Source of the DNA: Shimia litoralis
GTDB lineage: Bacteria; Pseudomonadota; Alphaproteobacteria; Rhodobacterales; Rhodobacteraceae
DNA length: 64,000 bases
Reading direction: 5' to 3'
Assembly (NCBI RefSeq): GCF_005518135.1
Contig: NZ_SULI01000005.1
Span: 109,073 to 173,072, forward strand
Of this stretch, positions 56,944-64,000 are shown piece by piece. The number at the start of each line of letters is the position of its first letter. Position 1 is the first letter of the stretch. The notes under the pieces are model-generated. The model ran no database searches. It was not told the origin of the DNA and worked only from the letters and a program-made list of their open reading frames with translations. A program made the position numbers and the translations under genes.

Positions 56944-57166
56944 TGGGTCATCCTTGTATGCTTGATGCCAATTTGAGAGAGAAGTCGCGTTTCGCCAAGG
57001 GCCGTAGCGTGCGGGTCACGTGATGGTGAAGCGCGGTGATCGTCTTCAAGCCTCGGCCGTATTGAGGGCGCGCCGTTAAGTGACTTGGCCGCAACAATGA
57101 CGCGTATATGTGCAAGGTGTGCGCCTATTCATTGAATGTAAATCTATAACAGGGCAGGTTGGCCAT

Positions 57167-57793
57167 ATGAAATATATTGCCGCCATGTCTGCTATCGCAC
57201 TTATTACTGCTGCAACGGTATCGCACGCTCAGGAGGTGGGGAAATACGGATTTTCTCTTGGCATTTCCAGCGTCGGTCTCACTGGGGAAGTGGCCTATCG
57301 GCACAGTGAAAAGTGGCGAGTGCGCGCGATGTTAAGTGGCGCCCCAAAATACCGATCCGGAGAAGACTTGGGGGGGATCAGCTATGATACGACCTCCAAG
57401 CTGCGCGGGTTGTCTCTGCTGGCGGATCGACAATTGGGTCAAAGCAACTGGCGCTTGACCTTTGGCGCCTTTGTTTCTGACACCGAAGCGGCAGGAACCG
57501 CCAACGGGACATTTCAAATCGGGAACAATATCTATACCACCAAACTGGACGCCATCGCGAAATTTGAAAACAGAGTTTCGCCGATTATTGCGATTGGATA
57601 TGACTATCCGATCGGGCAGCACTGGATATTTTCTGGCAGCGCTGGCTACATCTATACTGGTGGCGTGAGTGTCGGGTTTTCTTCGACCAACCCTATCTTG
57701 CCCGGCGACTTGGTGCTTGAAAAACTGCAAGCCGAAGCAGACATCGGAAATGGATACCCCTTTATTGAGATCGGGATGACGTACCATTTCTAA
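57167..57793 (+). CDS. Outer-membrane beta-barrel protein
   Basis: 208 residues. Signal peptide MKYIAAMSAIALITAATVSHA, then amphipathic strands with alternating aromatic residues and a terminal Phe (TYHF) typical of barrels recognised by Bam. Strand pattern suggests eight strands, like small OmpW/OmpA-barrel or Rhodobacter porin-like families. The longer frame begins before the signal peptide, so ATG 57167 is chosen. Function unknown. Confidence 0.72.
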   Translation: MKYIAAMSAIALITAATVSHAQEVGKYGFSLGISSVGLTGEVAYRHSEKWRVRAMLSGAPKYRSGEDLGGISYDTTSKLRGLSLLADRQLGQSNWRLTFGAFVSDTEAAGTANGTFQIGNNIYTTKLDAIAKFENRVSPIIAIGYDYPIGQHWIFSGSAGYIYTGGVSVGFSSTNPILPGDLVLEKLQAEADIGNGYPFIEIGMTYHF

Positions 57794-57868
57794 GCTCATA
57801 TTATTTGAGCTCTATGGGTAAATACATATGAAAATTAAGATGTTATAAGGTTATGTTGATCCGATATC

Positions 57869-58225
57869 TTAGTCACGTGTGGTGGTGTGAGAAATAGTTC
57901 CGAAATCCAAAGCCGGCAGCGCCGGTGGCATTGCGGGATCTTTCGGTGGCGCAGTCACATAAACATACTCTGATGTCGGCTGTGGCGGTTTTGGCGTGAT
58001 TTCCTGTGCAACGATTGGCGCCCCAGTCGCATTGGAATTCTGCCAAAGAGCGTGGCCTGCTGCCAGAATGGCGATGAACGCAATCAACCTCCCGAGCTTG
58101 GGAACCAAGTTCGAGGGCGGGCATTTGCGGTCGGCCTCGGGTAGCCACATTTGCTCTTGGGGCGCGATATTTGGCAGCAAGTTGCGACGAGGGGAGTGGC
58201 GTGCTGAATTGCGATTTTCGGACAT
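57869..58225 (-). CDS. Hypothetical single-span membrane protein
   Basis: 118 residues. N-terminal 45 residues are basic and polar (SENRNSARHSPRRNLLP), one span follows (about 46-62, RLIAFIAILAAGHALW), then a Pro-rich periplasmic part with PKPPQPTSEYVYVTAPPKDP. ATG 58225 begins a sensible topology; ribosome site is weak and a longer frame runs to 58330. No family recognised. Confidence 0.5.
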   Translation of the reverse strand: MSENRNSARHSPRRNLLPNIAPQEQMWLPEADRKCPPSNLVPKLGRLIAFIAILAAGHALWQNSNATGAPIVAQEITPKPPQPTSEYVYVTAPPKDPAMPPALPALDFGTISHTTTRD

Positions 58226-58311
58226 ATCAATACTCTTACGAAACAATGGCTCCTCTTTTGACCAGAGGATTTGCGCTGAGTATGATTGACCTGTGGCAAT
58301 ACTAAGGCAGC

Positions 58312-58345
58312 CGTAAAAAAAGGGCGCCACCTTGGGCGCCCTTTT
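58312..58345 (-). terminator. Intrinsic terminator of glnA
   Basis: AAAGGGCGCC (58319-58328) pairs with GGCGCCCTTT (58335-58344, with an extra G) and the minus strand continues with a run of seven T. It lies about 20 bases after the glnA stop. Confidence 0.9.
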
Positions 58346-58365
58346 CCGAAATGTTCAAGGCTGGA

Positions 58366-59772
58366 TTAGCAGCTGTAGTACATGCCGAATTCAACCGGGT
58401 GTGGGGTTGTTTCGTACAGGGTGACTTCTTCCATTTTCAGTTCGATATAGCCTTCGATCTGATCTTTGGTGAAGACGTCGCCTGCCAGCAAGAAGTCATG
58501 GTCAGCTTCGAGGCATTCCAGAGCTTCACGCAAGGAGCCACAGACTGTTGGGATGTCTGCCAGTTCTTCTGCAGGCAGGTCATATAGGTTTTTGTCCATG
58601 GCTTCGCCGGGATCAATTTTGTTGTTGATGCCGTCTAGGCCAGCCATCAACAGCGCTGCAAAGCACAGGTAGGGGTTGGCTGCTGGATCGGGGAAACGTG
58701 CTTCGACGCGTTTCGCTTTTGGCGATTCTGTCCATGGAATACGTACACAACCCGACCGGTTACGTGCAGAGTATGCGCGCAGAACAGGGGCCTCAAAACC
58801 AGGAACCAGACGCTTGTAGCTGTTGGTCGCTGGGTTTGTGAACGCATTCAGTGTTTTTGCGTGCTTGAGGATACCGCCGATGAAATACAGAGCTTCCTGT
58901 GACAGGTCTGCGTATTTGTCGCCAGCAAAGAGCGGCTTGCCGTCTTTCCAGATCGACATGTTCACGTGCATGCCTGTGCCGTTATCGCCATAGATTGGCT
59001 TTGGCATAAAGGTTGCCGATTTGCCGTAAGACGCAGCCACGTTGTGGATGATGTATTTGTATTTTTGCAGCTCGTCAGCTTGTTTTGTCAGGCTGCCAAA
59101 AATCAAACCCAGCTCGTGTTGGCAAGATGCCACTTCGTGGTGGTGCTTGTCGACTTTCATGCCAAGACGTTTCATCGTCGAGAGCATTTCCGAACGGATG
59201 TCTTGTGCGTCATCTGTTGGGTTTACTGGGAAGTACCCACCCTTAAGGCCCGGCCGGTGGCCCATGTTGCCCATTTCATATTCGGTGTCTGTGTTCCAAG
59301 ACGCATCAATCGCATCAACTTCGTAAGATACTTTGTTGACTGTATTGGAGAAACGCACGTCGTCGAACAGGAAGAATTCTGCTTCTGGACCCATATAGGC
59401 CACATCACCAATACCCGAAGACTGTAGATAGGCTTCTGCTTTTTGGGCTGTGCCGCGTGGGTCACGCGCATAAGCTTCGCCTGTGTCCGGCTCAACAATC
59501 GAGCAGTGCAGACAGATGGTTTTTTCCGCATAAAACGGATCCAAATAGGCAGATGTTGTGTCGGCCATCAATTTCATGTCCGAGTTTTCGATCGACTTCC
59601 AACCGGCAATGGATGACCCGTCAAACATAAAGCCTTCTTCGAGGAAGTCTTCGTCAACCAAGTCAACATCCACAGTAACGTGCTGAAGTGTGCCGCGTGT
59701 GTCGGTAAAACGGATGTCGACATAGGCCGCATCTTCGTCTTTGATCATCTGGAGAACTGCGTCTACGCTCAT
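58366..59772 (-). CDS. glnA: Glutamine synthetase, type I
   Basis: 468 residues, full length. It has the [14 protein letters not shown] active-site strand, a [13 protein letters not shown] block and the adenylylation loop with Tyr397 in KNLYDLP, so activity is probably set by GlnE. It makes glutamine from glutamate and ammonia. It starts 32 bases after glnB on the same strand. Expression should follow the nitrogen state through the glnB promoter. Confidence 0.97.
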   Translation of the reverse strand: MSVDAVLQMIKDEDAAYVDIRFTDTRGTLQHVTVDVDLVDEDFLEEGFMFDGSSIAGWKSIENSDMKLMADTTSAYLDPFYAEKTICLHCSIVEPDTGEAYARDPRGTAQKAEAYLQSSGIGDVAYMGPEAEFFLFDDVRFSNTVNKVSYEVDAIDASWNTDTEYEMGNMGHRPGLKGGYFPVNPTDDAQDIRSEMLSTMKRLGMKVDKHHHEVASCQHELGLIFGSLTKQADELQKYKYIIHNVAASYGKSATFMPKPIYGDNGTGMHVNMSIWKDGKPLFAGDKYADLSQEALYFIGGILKHAKTLNAFTNPATNSYKRLVPGFEAPVLRAYSARNRSGCVRIPWTESPKAKRVEARFPDPAANPYLCFAALLMAGLDGINNKIDPGEAMDKNLYDLPAEELADIPTVCGSLREALECLEADHDFLLAGDVFTKDQIEGYIELKMEEVTLYETTPHPVEFGMYYSC

Positions 59773-59804
59773 TCCCTTGGTCCTTCTGTTAGAAATAGAT
59801 GGGA

Positions 59805-60173
<369 letters not shown>

Positions 60174-60316
60174 CTAGCACAGACCACTTTCATCTCGCGG
60201 TCACAATTGGCTAAGGTGACGCGGGGGGGCACTGAGTGGGTGAATTGAGTAACTTGCACAAAAAATAGGCAGTATGCACCCAAACTATGCTGAATTGAAT
60301 CGCGAAAGGTGATCAA

Positions 60317-61855
60317 GTGACCGAAATTCTAACGGCTGCCCAAATGCGCGCCATCGAACATATCGCGATTGAGTCGGGAGAGGTGACCGGCCTTGAACTG
60401 ATGGAACGGGCCGGGAAGGGCGTCGTCGACGCAGTATTTATGCAGTGGCCAGAGCTGTCGGAGACCTCTCGTCGTGCCGTGGTTTTGTGTGGCCCCGGAA
60501 ATAACGGTGGCGACGGATTTGTGATTGCACGAATGTTGAAAGCCCATGGTTGGGATGTTCGGGTCTATTTGCTTGGGGATGCGTCCAAATTACCGCCGGA
60601 TGCAACAACCAATTTCTTAAGATGGCAGGCGCTCGGAGATGTCGAAACGATCGGGGATGCCCCGAGGCTTGCCGGCGAAGCTGATCTGTATGTGGATGCG
60701 CTTTTTGGTACTGGCCTTGGGCGTGCTCTGGATGGTGCGGTGTTGGACTGGGTTCGCGATCGGGCTGCGGCCAAGGATGTGGGCGCAAAAACGGTTGCGG
60801 TCGATATCCCGTCCGGTCTTTGCAGTGACAGTGGCCGTGTGTTGGGGGCAGGCGCAGATGTGGTGTCTGCGCAGCTTACGGTATCTTTTCATACGGCAAA
60901 AATCGGGCACTATTTGAACGTCGGGTCCACAACCTGCGGCACGCTTGTCGTCGCGGATATTGGTTTGACATCTCAGAGCCATGACGGGTTTGTCGATATT
61001 GTGGAAGGCGCGAGGTTGCCGTCTCTTTCCAAATCGGATCATGGGCACAAATTCAGCAATGGGCATGCGCTTGTGTTGTCGGGCGGCGCAAACAGAACTG
61101 GGGCGGCGCGGTTGGCAGCAGGCGGGGCGTTGCGCGTTGGGGCGGGACTTGTGACCTTGGGCGTGCCCCATGAGGCCCGCGCTGAGATCGCGGCGCAGAT
61201 CACGGCGGTGATGATGCGCGAGATCGACGATGTCGTGGCTTTGGACCAAATGCTGGATGACCCGCGGGTGTCGGCGCTTTGTGTCGGTCCGGGTTTTGGT
61301 TTGGGGTCCACGCAAGCAGACATGGTGCGGGCCATTCTCGCGAGAAAATGTGCGACGGTGTTGGATGCGGACGCTTTGACGTTGGTGGCACAGATGCCGG
61401 ACATGATCGAGAGACTGCATGAGCGGTGTGTTTTGACGCCGCATGCCGGAGAGTTTGCGCGGCTTTTTCCGGATATCGCTCTGGCGCTCGAGCGCGCGCC
61501 GACTTCCGGTCCGGCCTATTCAAAGGTGGATGCAACCCGTGACGCGGCCGCGCGGGCAGGGTGCGTGGTGCTGTTTAAGGGGCCGGACACGGTGATTGCG
61601 TCACCGGAGGGACAGTGTTCGGTGAATGCGGCGGTCTATGCATCCGCAGCACCTTGGCTGGCCACAGCCGGATCAGGGGATGTCTTGGCGGGATTTGTCA
61701 CGGGGTTGATGGCGCGTGGCCATGCGGCGAAACCGGCAGCGGAAGCTGGCGCTTGGTTGCATGCGGAATGTGCTCGGGTGTTTGGGCCTGGTATGATTGC
61801 CGAGGATATCGCCGAACAAGTGCCAGCGGTGTTTCGCGCGATTGGCGTCAGATAG
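60317..61855 (+). CDS. nnrDE: Bifunctional NAD(P)H-hydrate epimerase/dehydratase
   Basis: 512 residues. N-terminal epimerase (YjeF_N) with CGPGNNGGDG at 58-67 and the DALFGTGLGRAL block; C-terminal kinase-like dehydratase with ALCVGPGFGLG and GSGDVLAGFVTG. It repairs damaged NAD(P)H hydrates using ADP or ATP. GTG 60317 has AAAGGTGA a few bases upstream. Ends 3 bases from the convergent DUF2314 gene. Confidence 0.94.
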   Translation: MTEILTAAQMRAIEHIAIESGEVTGLELMERAGKGVVDAVFMQWPELSETSRRAVVLCGPGNNGGDGFVIARMLKAHGWDVRVYLLGDASKLPPDATTNFLRWQALGDVETIGDAPRLAGEADLYVDALFGTGLGRALDGAVLDWVRDRAAAKDVGAKTVAVDIPSGLCSDSGRVLGAGADVVSAQLTVSFHTAKIGHYLNVGSTTCGTLVVADIGLTSQSHDGFVDIVEGARLPSLSKSDHGHKFSNGHALVLSGGANRTGAARLAAGGALRVGAGLVTLGVPHEARAEIAAQITAVMMREIDDVVALDQMLDDPRVSALCVGPGFGLGSTQADMVRAILARKCATVLDADALTLVAQMPDMIERLHERCVLTPHAGEFARLFPDIALALERAPTSGPAYSKVDATRDAAARAGCVVLFKGPDTVIASPEGQCSVNAAVYASAAPWLATAGSGDVLAGFVTGLMARGHAAKPAAEAGAWLHAECARVFGPGMIAEDIAEQVPAVFRAIGVR

Positions 61856-61858
61856 ACT

Positions 61859-62362
61859 TTACCAACCTTGAGGTAATGGTGTTTCTGAAAGTGTAGATTG
61901 TAAAAAGGCTTTTTGCGATGACGCCTCGAGCATTGGCAGCATTGCGCGCGTCGAGAAGAAACCATAGGCGCGGCCTTCTACGGTGAGGCCCCAATCTTGA
62001 ATTTGATCGCGTGTAAAGGTGACGGGTTTCCCTGATGTGATGTCTGTGCGGGCGATCGGCGCGCTGTCCAGTGTTGCCGAGAAATTTGACCCGTCCGTGC
62101 GCACATGTATCACCCAAACGCTTTCGATCGTGCTTGGGCTGACGTCCGAAAGGATTGGGAAACCAACCTTGAGCATAAGGTCCGTATAGGTTTCAGGGTT
62201 GAATTTGGCGGCGGCCAGCGCATCATCCAGCGACTCGTTGGCGAGAGTTGTTGCCTGAACCATCTGCGGGGATTGGGCATCCATTACAAGATACTCACTG
62301 GCGGCTGACACCCCCATTGGCGCAAGAATAAATCCAAAAATCAATCCAAGCACGCGGTGCAT
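61859..62362 (-). CDS. DUF2314-type secreted protein
   Basis: 167 residues. Signal peptide MHRVLGLIFGFILAPMGVSAA, a helical segment ANESLDDALAAAKFNPE, then SVWVIHVRTDGSNFSATLDS and VTFTRDQIQDWGL, which fit DUF2314 (a W-x-V strand, an I-x-DW helix and a GRAYGFFSTRAML end). ATG 62362 begins the signal peptide; ATG 62386 is an alternative. The longer frame runs into the tRNA and is not real. Function unknown. Confidence 0.72.
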   Translation of the reverse strand: MHRVLGLIFGFILAPMGVSAASEYLVMDAQSPQMVQATTLANESLDDALAAAKFNPETYTDLMLKVGFPILSDVSPSTIESVWVIHVRTDGSNFSATLDSAPIARTDITSGKPVTFTRDQIQDWGLTVEGRAYGFFSTRAMLPMLEASSQKAFLQSTLSETPLPQGW

Positions 62363-62525
62363 ATATCCATCCGTTTTGCCAAACATACTGCTCAAAACTA
62401 GAGAGCAATGCGTGAGTGCGCAAAGAGATAGAAAATAAGATTTTAAGAAATTTATTGCGAGATAGGATTTTGATGCATTTTCCGCTCGCATCCTGTTTTG
62501 ACCTTTGCTAGACAGCGCGGACTGT

Positions 62526-62610
62526 GCGGGTGTGGCGGAATTGGTAGACGCACCAGATTTAGGTTCTGGCGCCGCGAGGCGTGGGGGTTCGAGTCCCTTC
62601 ACCCGTACCA
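62526..62610 (+). tRNA. tRNA-Leu (anticodon UAG)
   Basis: 85 bases including an encoded CCA. Acceptor GCGGGTG pairs with CACCCGT (one G-T pair). The anticodon arm is CCAGA-TTTAGGT-TCTGG with anticodon TAG, reading CUA. A long variable arm (CGCCGCGAGGCG) and the T-loop GGTTCGAGTCC are present. An integrase gene remnant starts 108 bases downstream, so the tRNA 3' end is a probable attachment site. Confidence 0.98.
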
Positions 62611-62717
62611 GTATATCCCTTTGAAATCAAATCCTTGCATCACATGCGCTTTGCCCGTTCTAAGGTTACAGCTTTGGTTGCAATCGGGCTTTGGTTATGA
62701 CGGGCAAAATATAAAAC

Positions 62718-64000
62718 ATGGCTAACCGCAAAGGGCGGTATCATGCGTGGCTTGTTGTTCCGAAAGATTTGCGCAGAATCGTCGGTAAGACCGAACTGCG
62801 CACGCCTTTAGGCGGCGATGACGAGGAAGCTGTGAAGCATTTACCCGGTGCAGTGGCCCAGCTACAGCACCAGATTGCCCTAGCAGAGCGTCAGGTAGGG
62901 TAGGGGAAACCCAAGCGACCCCAGCACGCTATCTATTCGCTTGCGCCTGATCAGATTGCGCACAGTCACTATTCGCAGCGCTGAGCTCGAAGCGCTGGCA
63001 CGGGCTGCAGAGCGCGACGATGGTGTTTCCCACAACGCCGATCATTAAGAACGCGCGGCCGCCTGAACAGCCTCCACAGCGTGTTAATTTGACGGGCCTC
63101 TGGGCTGACTGTGTGAACAGTCGAGTGCAAGCTGGTTTCATGAAAGATGGTGGCAAACGCCAGCGCCCGGTCATCGAGAACTTGCGCAAATTTCTAAAGC
63201 ACAATGATGCCCGGCGCATCACCAAGAAAGACCTTCTGGCGTGGCGTGATCATCTGATGAACGATCTATCGGCCAAGACGGTTAACGATATTTATCACTC
63301 TGCTGTGCGGGCCTTGTTTGCATGGGCAGTTGAGAACGACCGCTTGCCTGAGAACGTCGCACAGACCGTGAAGCAACGAAAGGCGCGCAAGGTGTATGGC
63401 CGGGAACGTGGCTACACCGATGCAGAAGCGGTTGAGGTGCTGAAAGCTTCACGCACATACGAACCACAGCCAGATTCAACAGGACGAGTGCGCGAGTCTG
63501 TGCAAATGGCTAACTTGAAACGGTGGGTGCCGATCATTTGCGCATTCCCCCGGGCGCGCGTTTCCGAGATTACCCAGTTACGCAAAGAAGACATTCGCGA
63601 GATTGATGGGCAAGGGGTAGCACGGATCACGCCTGACGCTGGCACGGTAGAACCGGGTGGCAATCGCGACGTGCCATTGCGTCGCCAGATTATTGAAGAG
63701 GGGTTTGTGGCAGATGCAGAACCCGGCCCAGTGTTTCACAATGCGACCGAACCGGAAAAGTATCAGAAAGCGGCTGTGATTGTTTCTAACAAGCTTTCAG
63801 ACTGGCTGCGCCTGAGTGGGCTTCGACCAGAGGGGCTGCAGCCTAATCACGCTTGGCGACACCGGCTCAAGACGCAATACCGCGAACTTGGAATTTCTGA
63901 TCGTGTTGTGGATGCCATACAGGGCCATGCAGGACTGAAGTGGTCCGGCAAATTCGGACAGCGTGCTAAGATGTATCCAACCCGATTGAATGGATACAAG
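62718..64000 (+). pseudogene. Broken phage-type tyrosine integrase, running off the window
   Basis: Integrase-like sequence in pieces. Frame 1 of the gene runs from ATG 62718 (ANRKGRYHAWLVVPKDLRR) and meets TAG at 62901-62903, yet integrase-like residues (YSLAPDQIAHSHYSQR) go on to about 62980. A short match in the next frame follows (ELEALARAAERDDG), then a third frame from about 63032 to the end. Compared with relatives as I recall them, about 80-100 residues are missing near 62980. The catalytic Arg (RARVSEITQL) and HAWRH box remain. Likeness to integrase ends near 63934. The gene is a remnant of an element at tRNA-Leu. Confidence 0.8.
63935..64000 (+). mobile_element. Possible end of an insertion sequence within the integrase remnant
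   Basis: After the GHAG of the integrase (63934) the expected NYGDV-like ending is lost. The 66 bases that follow hold GTCCGGCAAATTCGGAC and a perfect inverted repeat TGTATCCA (63972-63979)/TGGATACA (63991-63998). This fits the left end of an inserted element but the window stops here, so identity is not shown. Confidence 0.35.

Noticed and set aside
57794..57816. AGCTCA/TGAGCT stem after the outer-membrane barrel gene
   Set aside because: Six base pairs with an AT loop and no T-run; not enough for a terminator.

Overview
The window reads as chromosomal DNA of an alphaproteobacterium of the marine Rhodobacteraceae/Roseobacter type. Supporting this are the sarcosine oxidase order soxB-D-A-G, a GbcAB-type betaine demethylase, the string yajC-secD-secF followed by ccmABCDG, a ccmI-ruvX-DUF1289 unit, yfgM-bamB-der, glnB-glnA, an alpha/beta hydrolase-OsmC fusion and an isolated fliG. 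This placement rests on gene content, not on rRNA. Most genes look vertically inherited and share similar base composition.

Layout. 1-5.9 kb: 3' part of a hydantoinase/oxoprolinase A-family gene and a five-gene branched-chain-type ABC importer. 5.9-8.6 kb (minus): Rieske oxygenase and reductase for betaine-type demethylation, preceded by a recognisable cobalamin riboswitch. 8.8-11.5 kb: dusA, a TauE/SafE permease and an HxD/His dioxygenase-like protein. 11.5-13.5 kb (minus): ccmI-ruvX-DUF1289 with overlapping stops and starts. 13.7-18.8 kb: heterotetrameric sarcosine oxidase. 19-25.5 kb: two related secreted proteins, sodB, rarD, a LOG-family gene, a LysM protein and an Atm1-type exporter. 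25.7-30.7 kb (minus): RND pump. 30.9-34.4 kb: yfgM, bamB, der. 34.6-36.6 kb: fatty acid desaturase and an AT-richer patch with a TPR gene. 36.7-45.2 kb: serS (minus), then ten close-packed genes yajC to ccmG. 45.3-50.7 kb: acnA, DUF1223, LpxL-like, EamA. 50.7-54.5 kb (minus): fliG, then a run of secreted proteins sharing a two-cysteine motif, then purB. 54.7-62.4 kb: envelope proteins, the hydrolase-OsmC fusion, glnB-glnA, nnrDE and a DUF2314 protein. 62.5-64 kb: tRNA-Leu(UAG) followed by a broken tyrosine integrase, probably the edge of an integrated element.

How parts fit together. Betaine demethylase makes dimethylglycine or sarcosine-level products, and sarcosine oxidase converts sarcosine to glycine. 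A hydantoinase-linked importer could feed the same route if its substrate is N-methylhydantoin, which is inference. Three parts of the window serve c-type cytochrome assembly: ccmI, ccmABCD and ccmG.

The most noteworthy items are the cobalamin riboswitch in front of a B12-independent demethylase, and a block of four secreted proteins. Three of those are very small and lie below normal gene-calling size. All four carry the pattern C-x2-G-x2-W-[DN]-x5-C.
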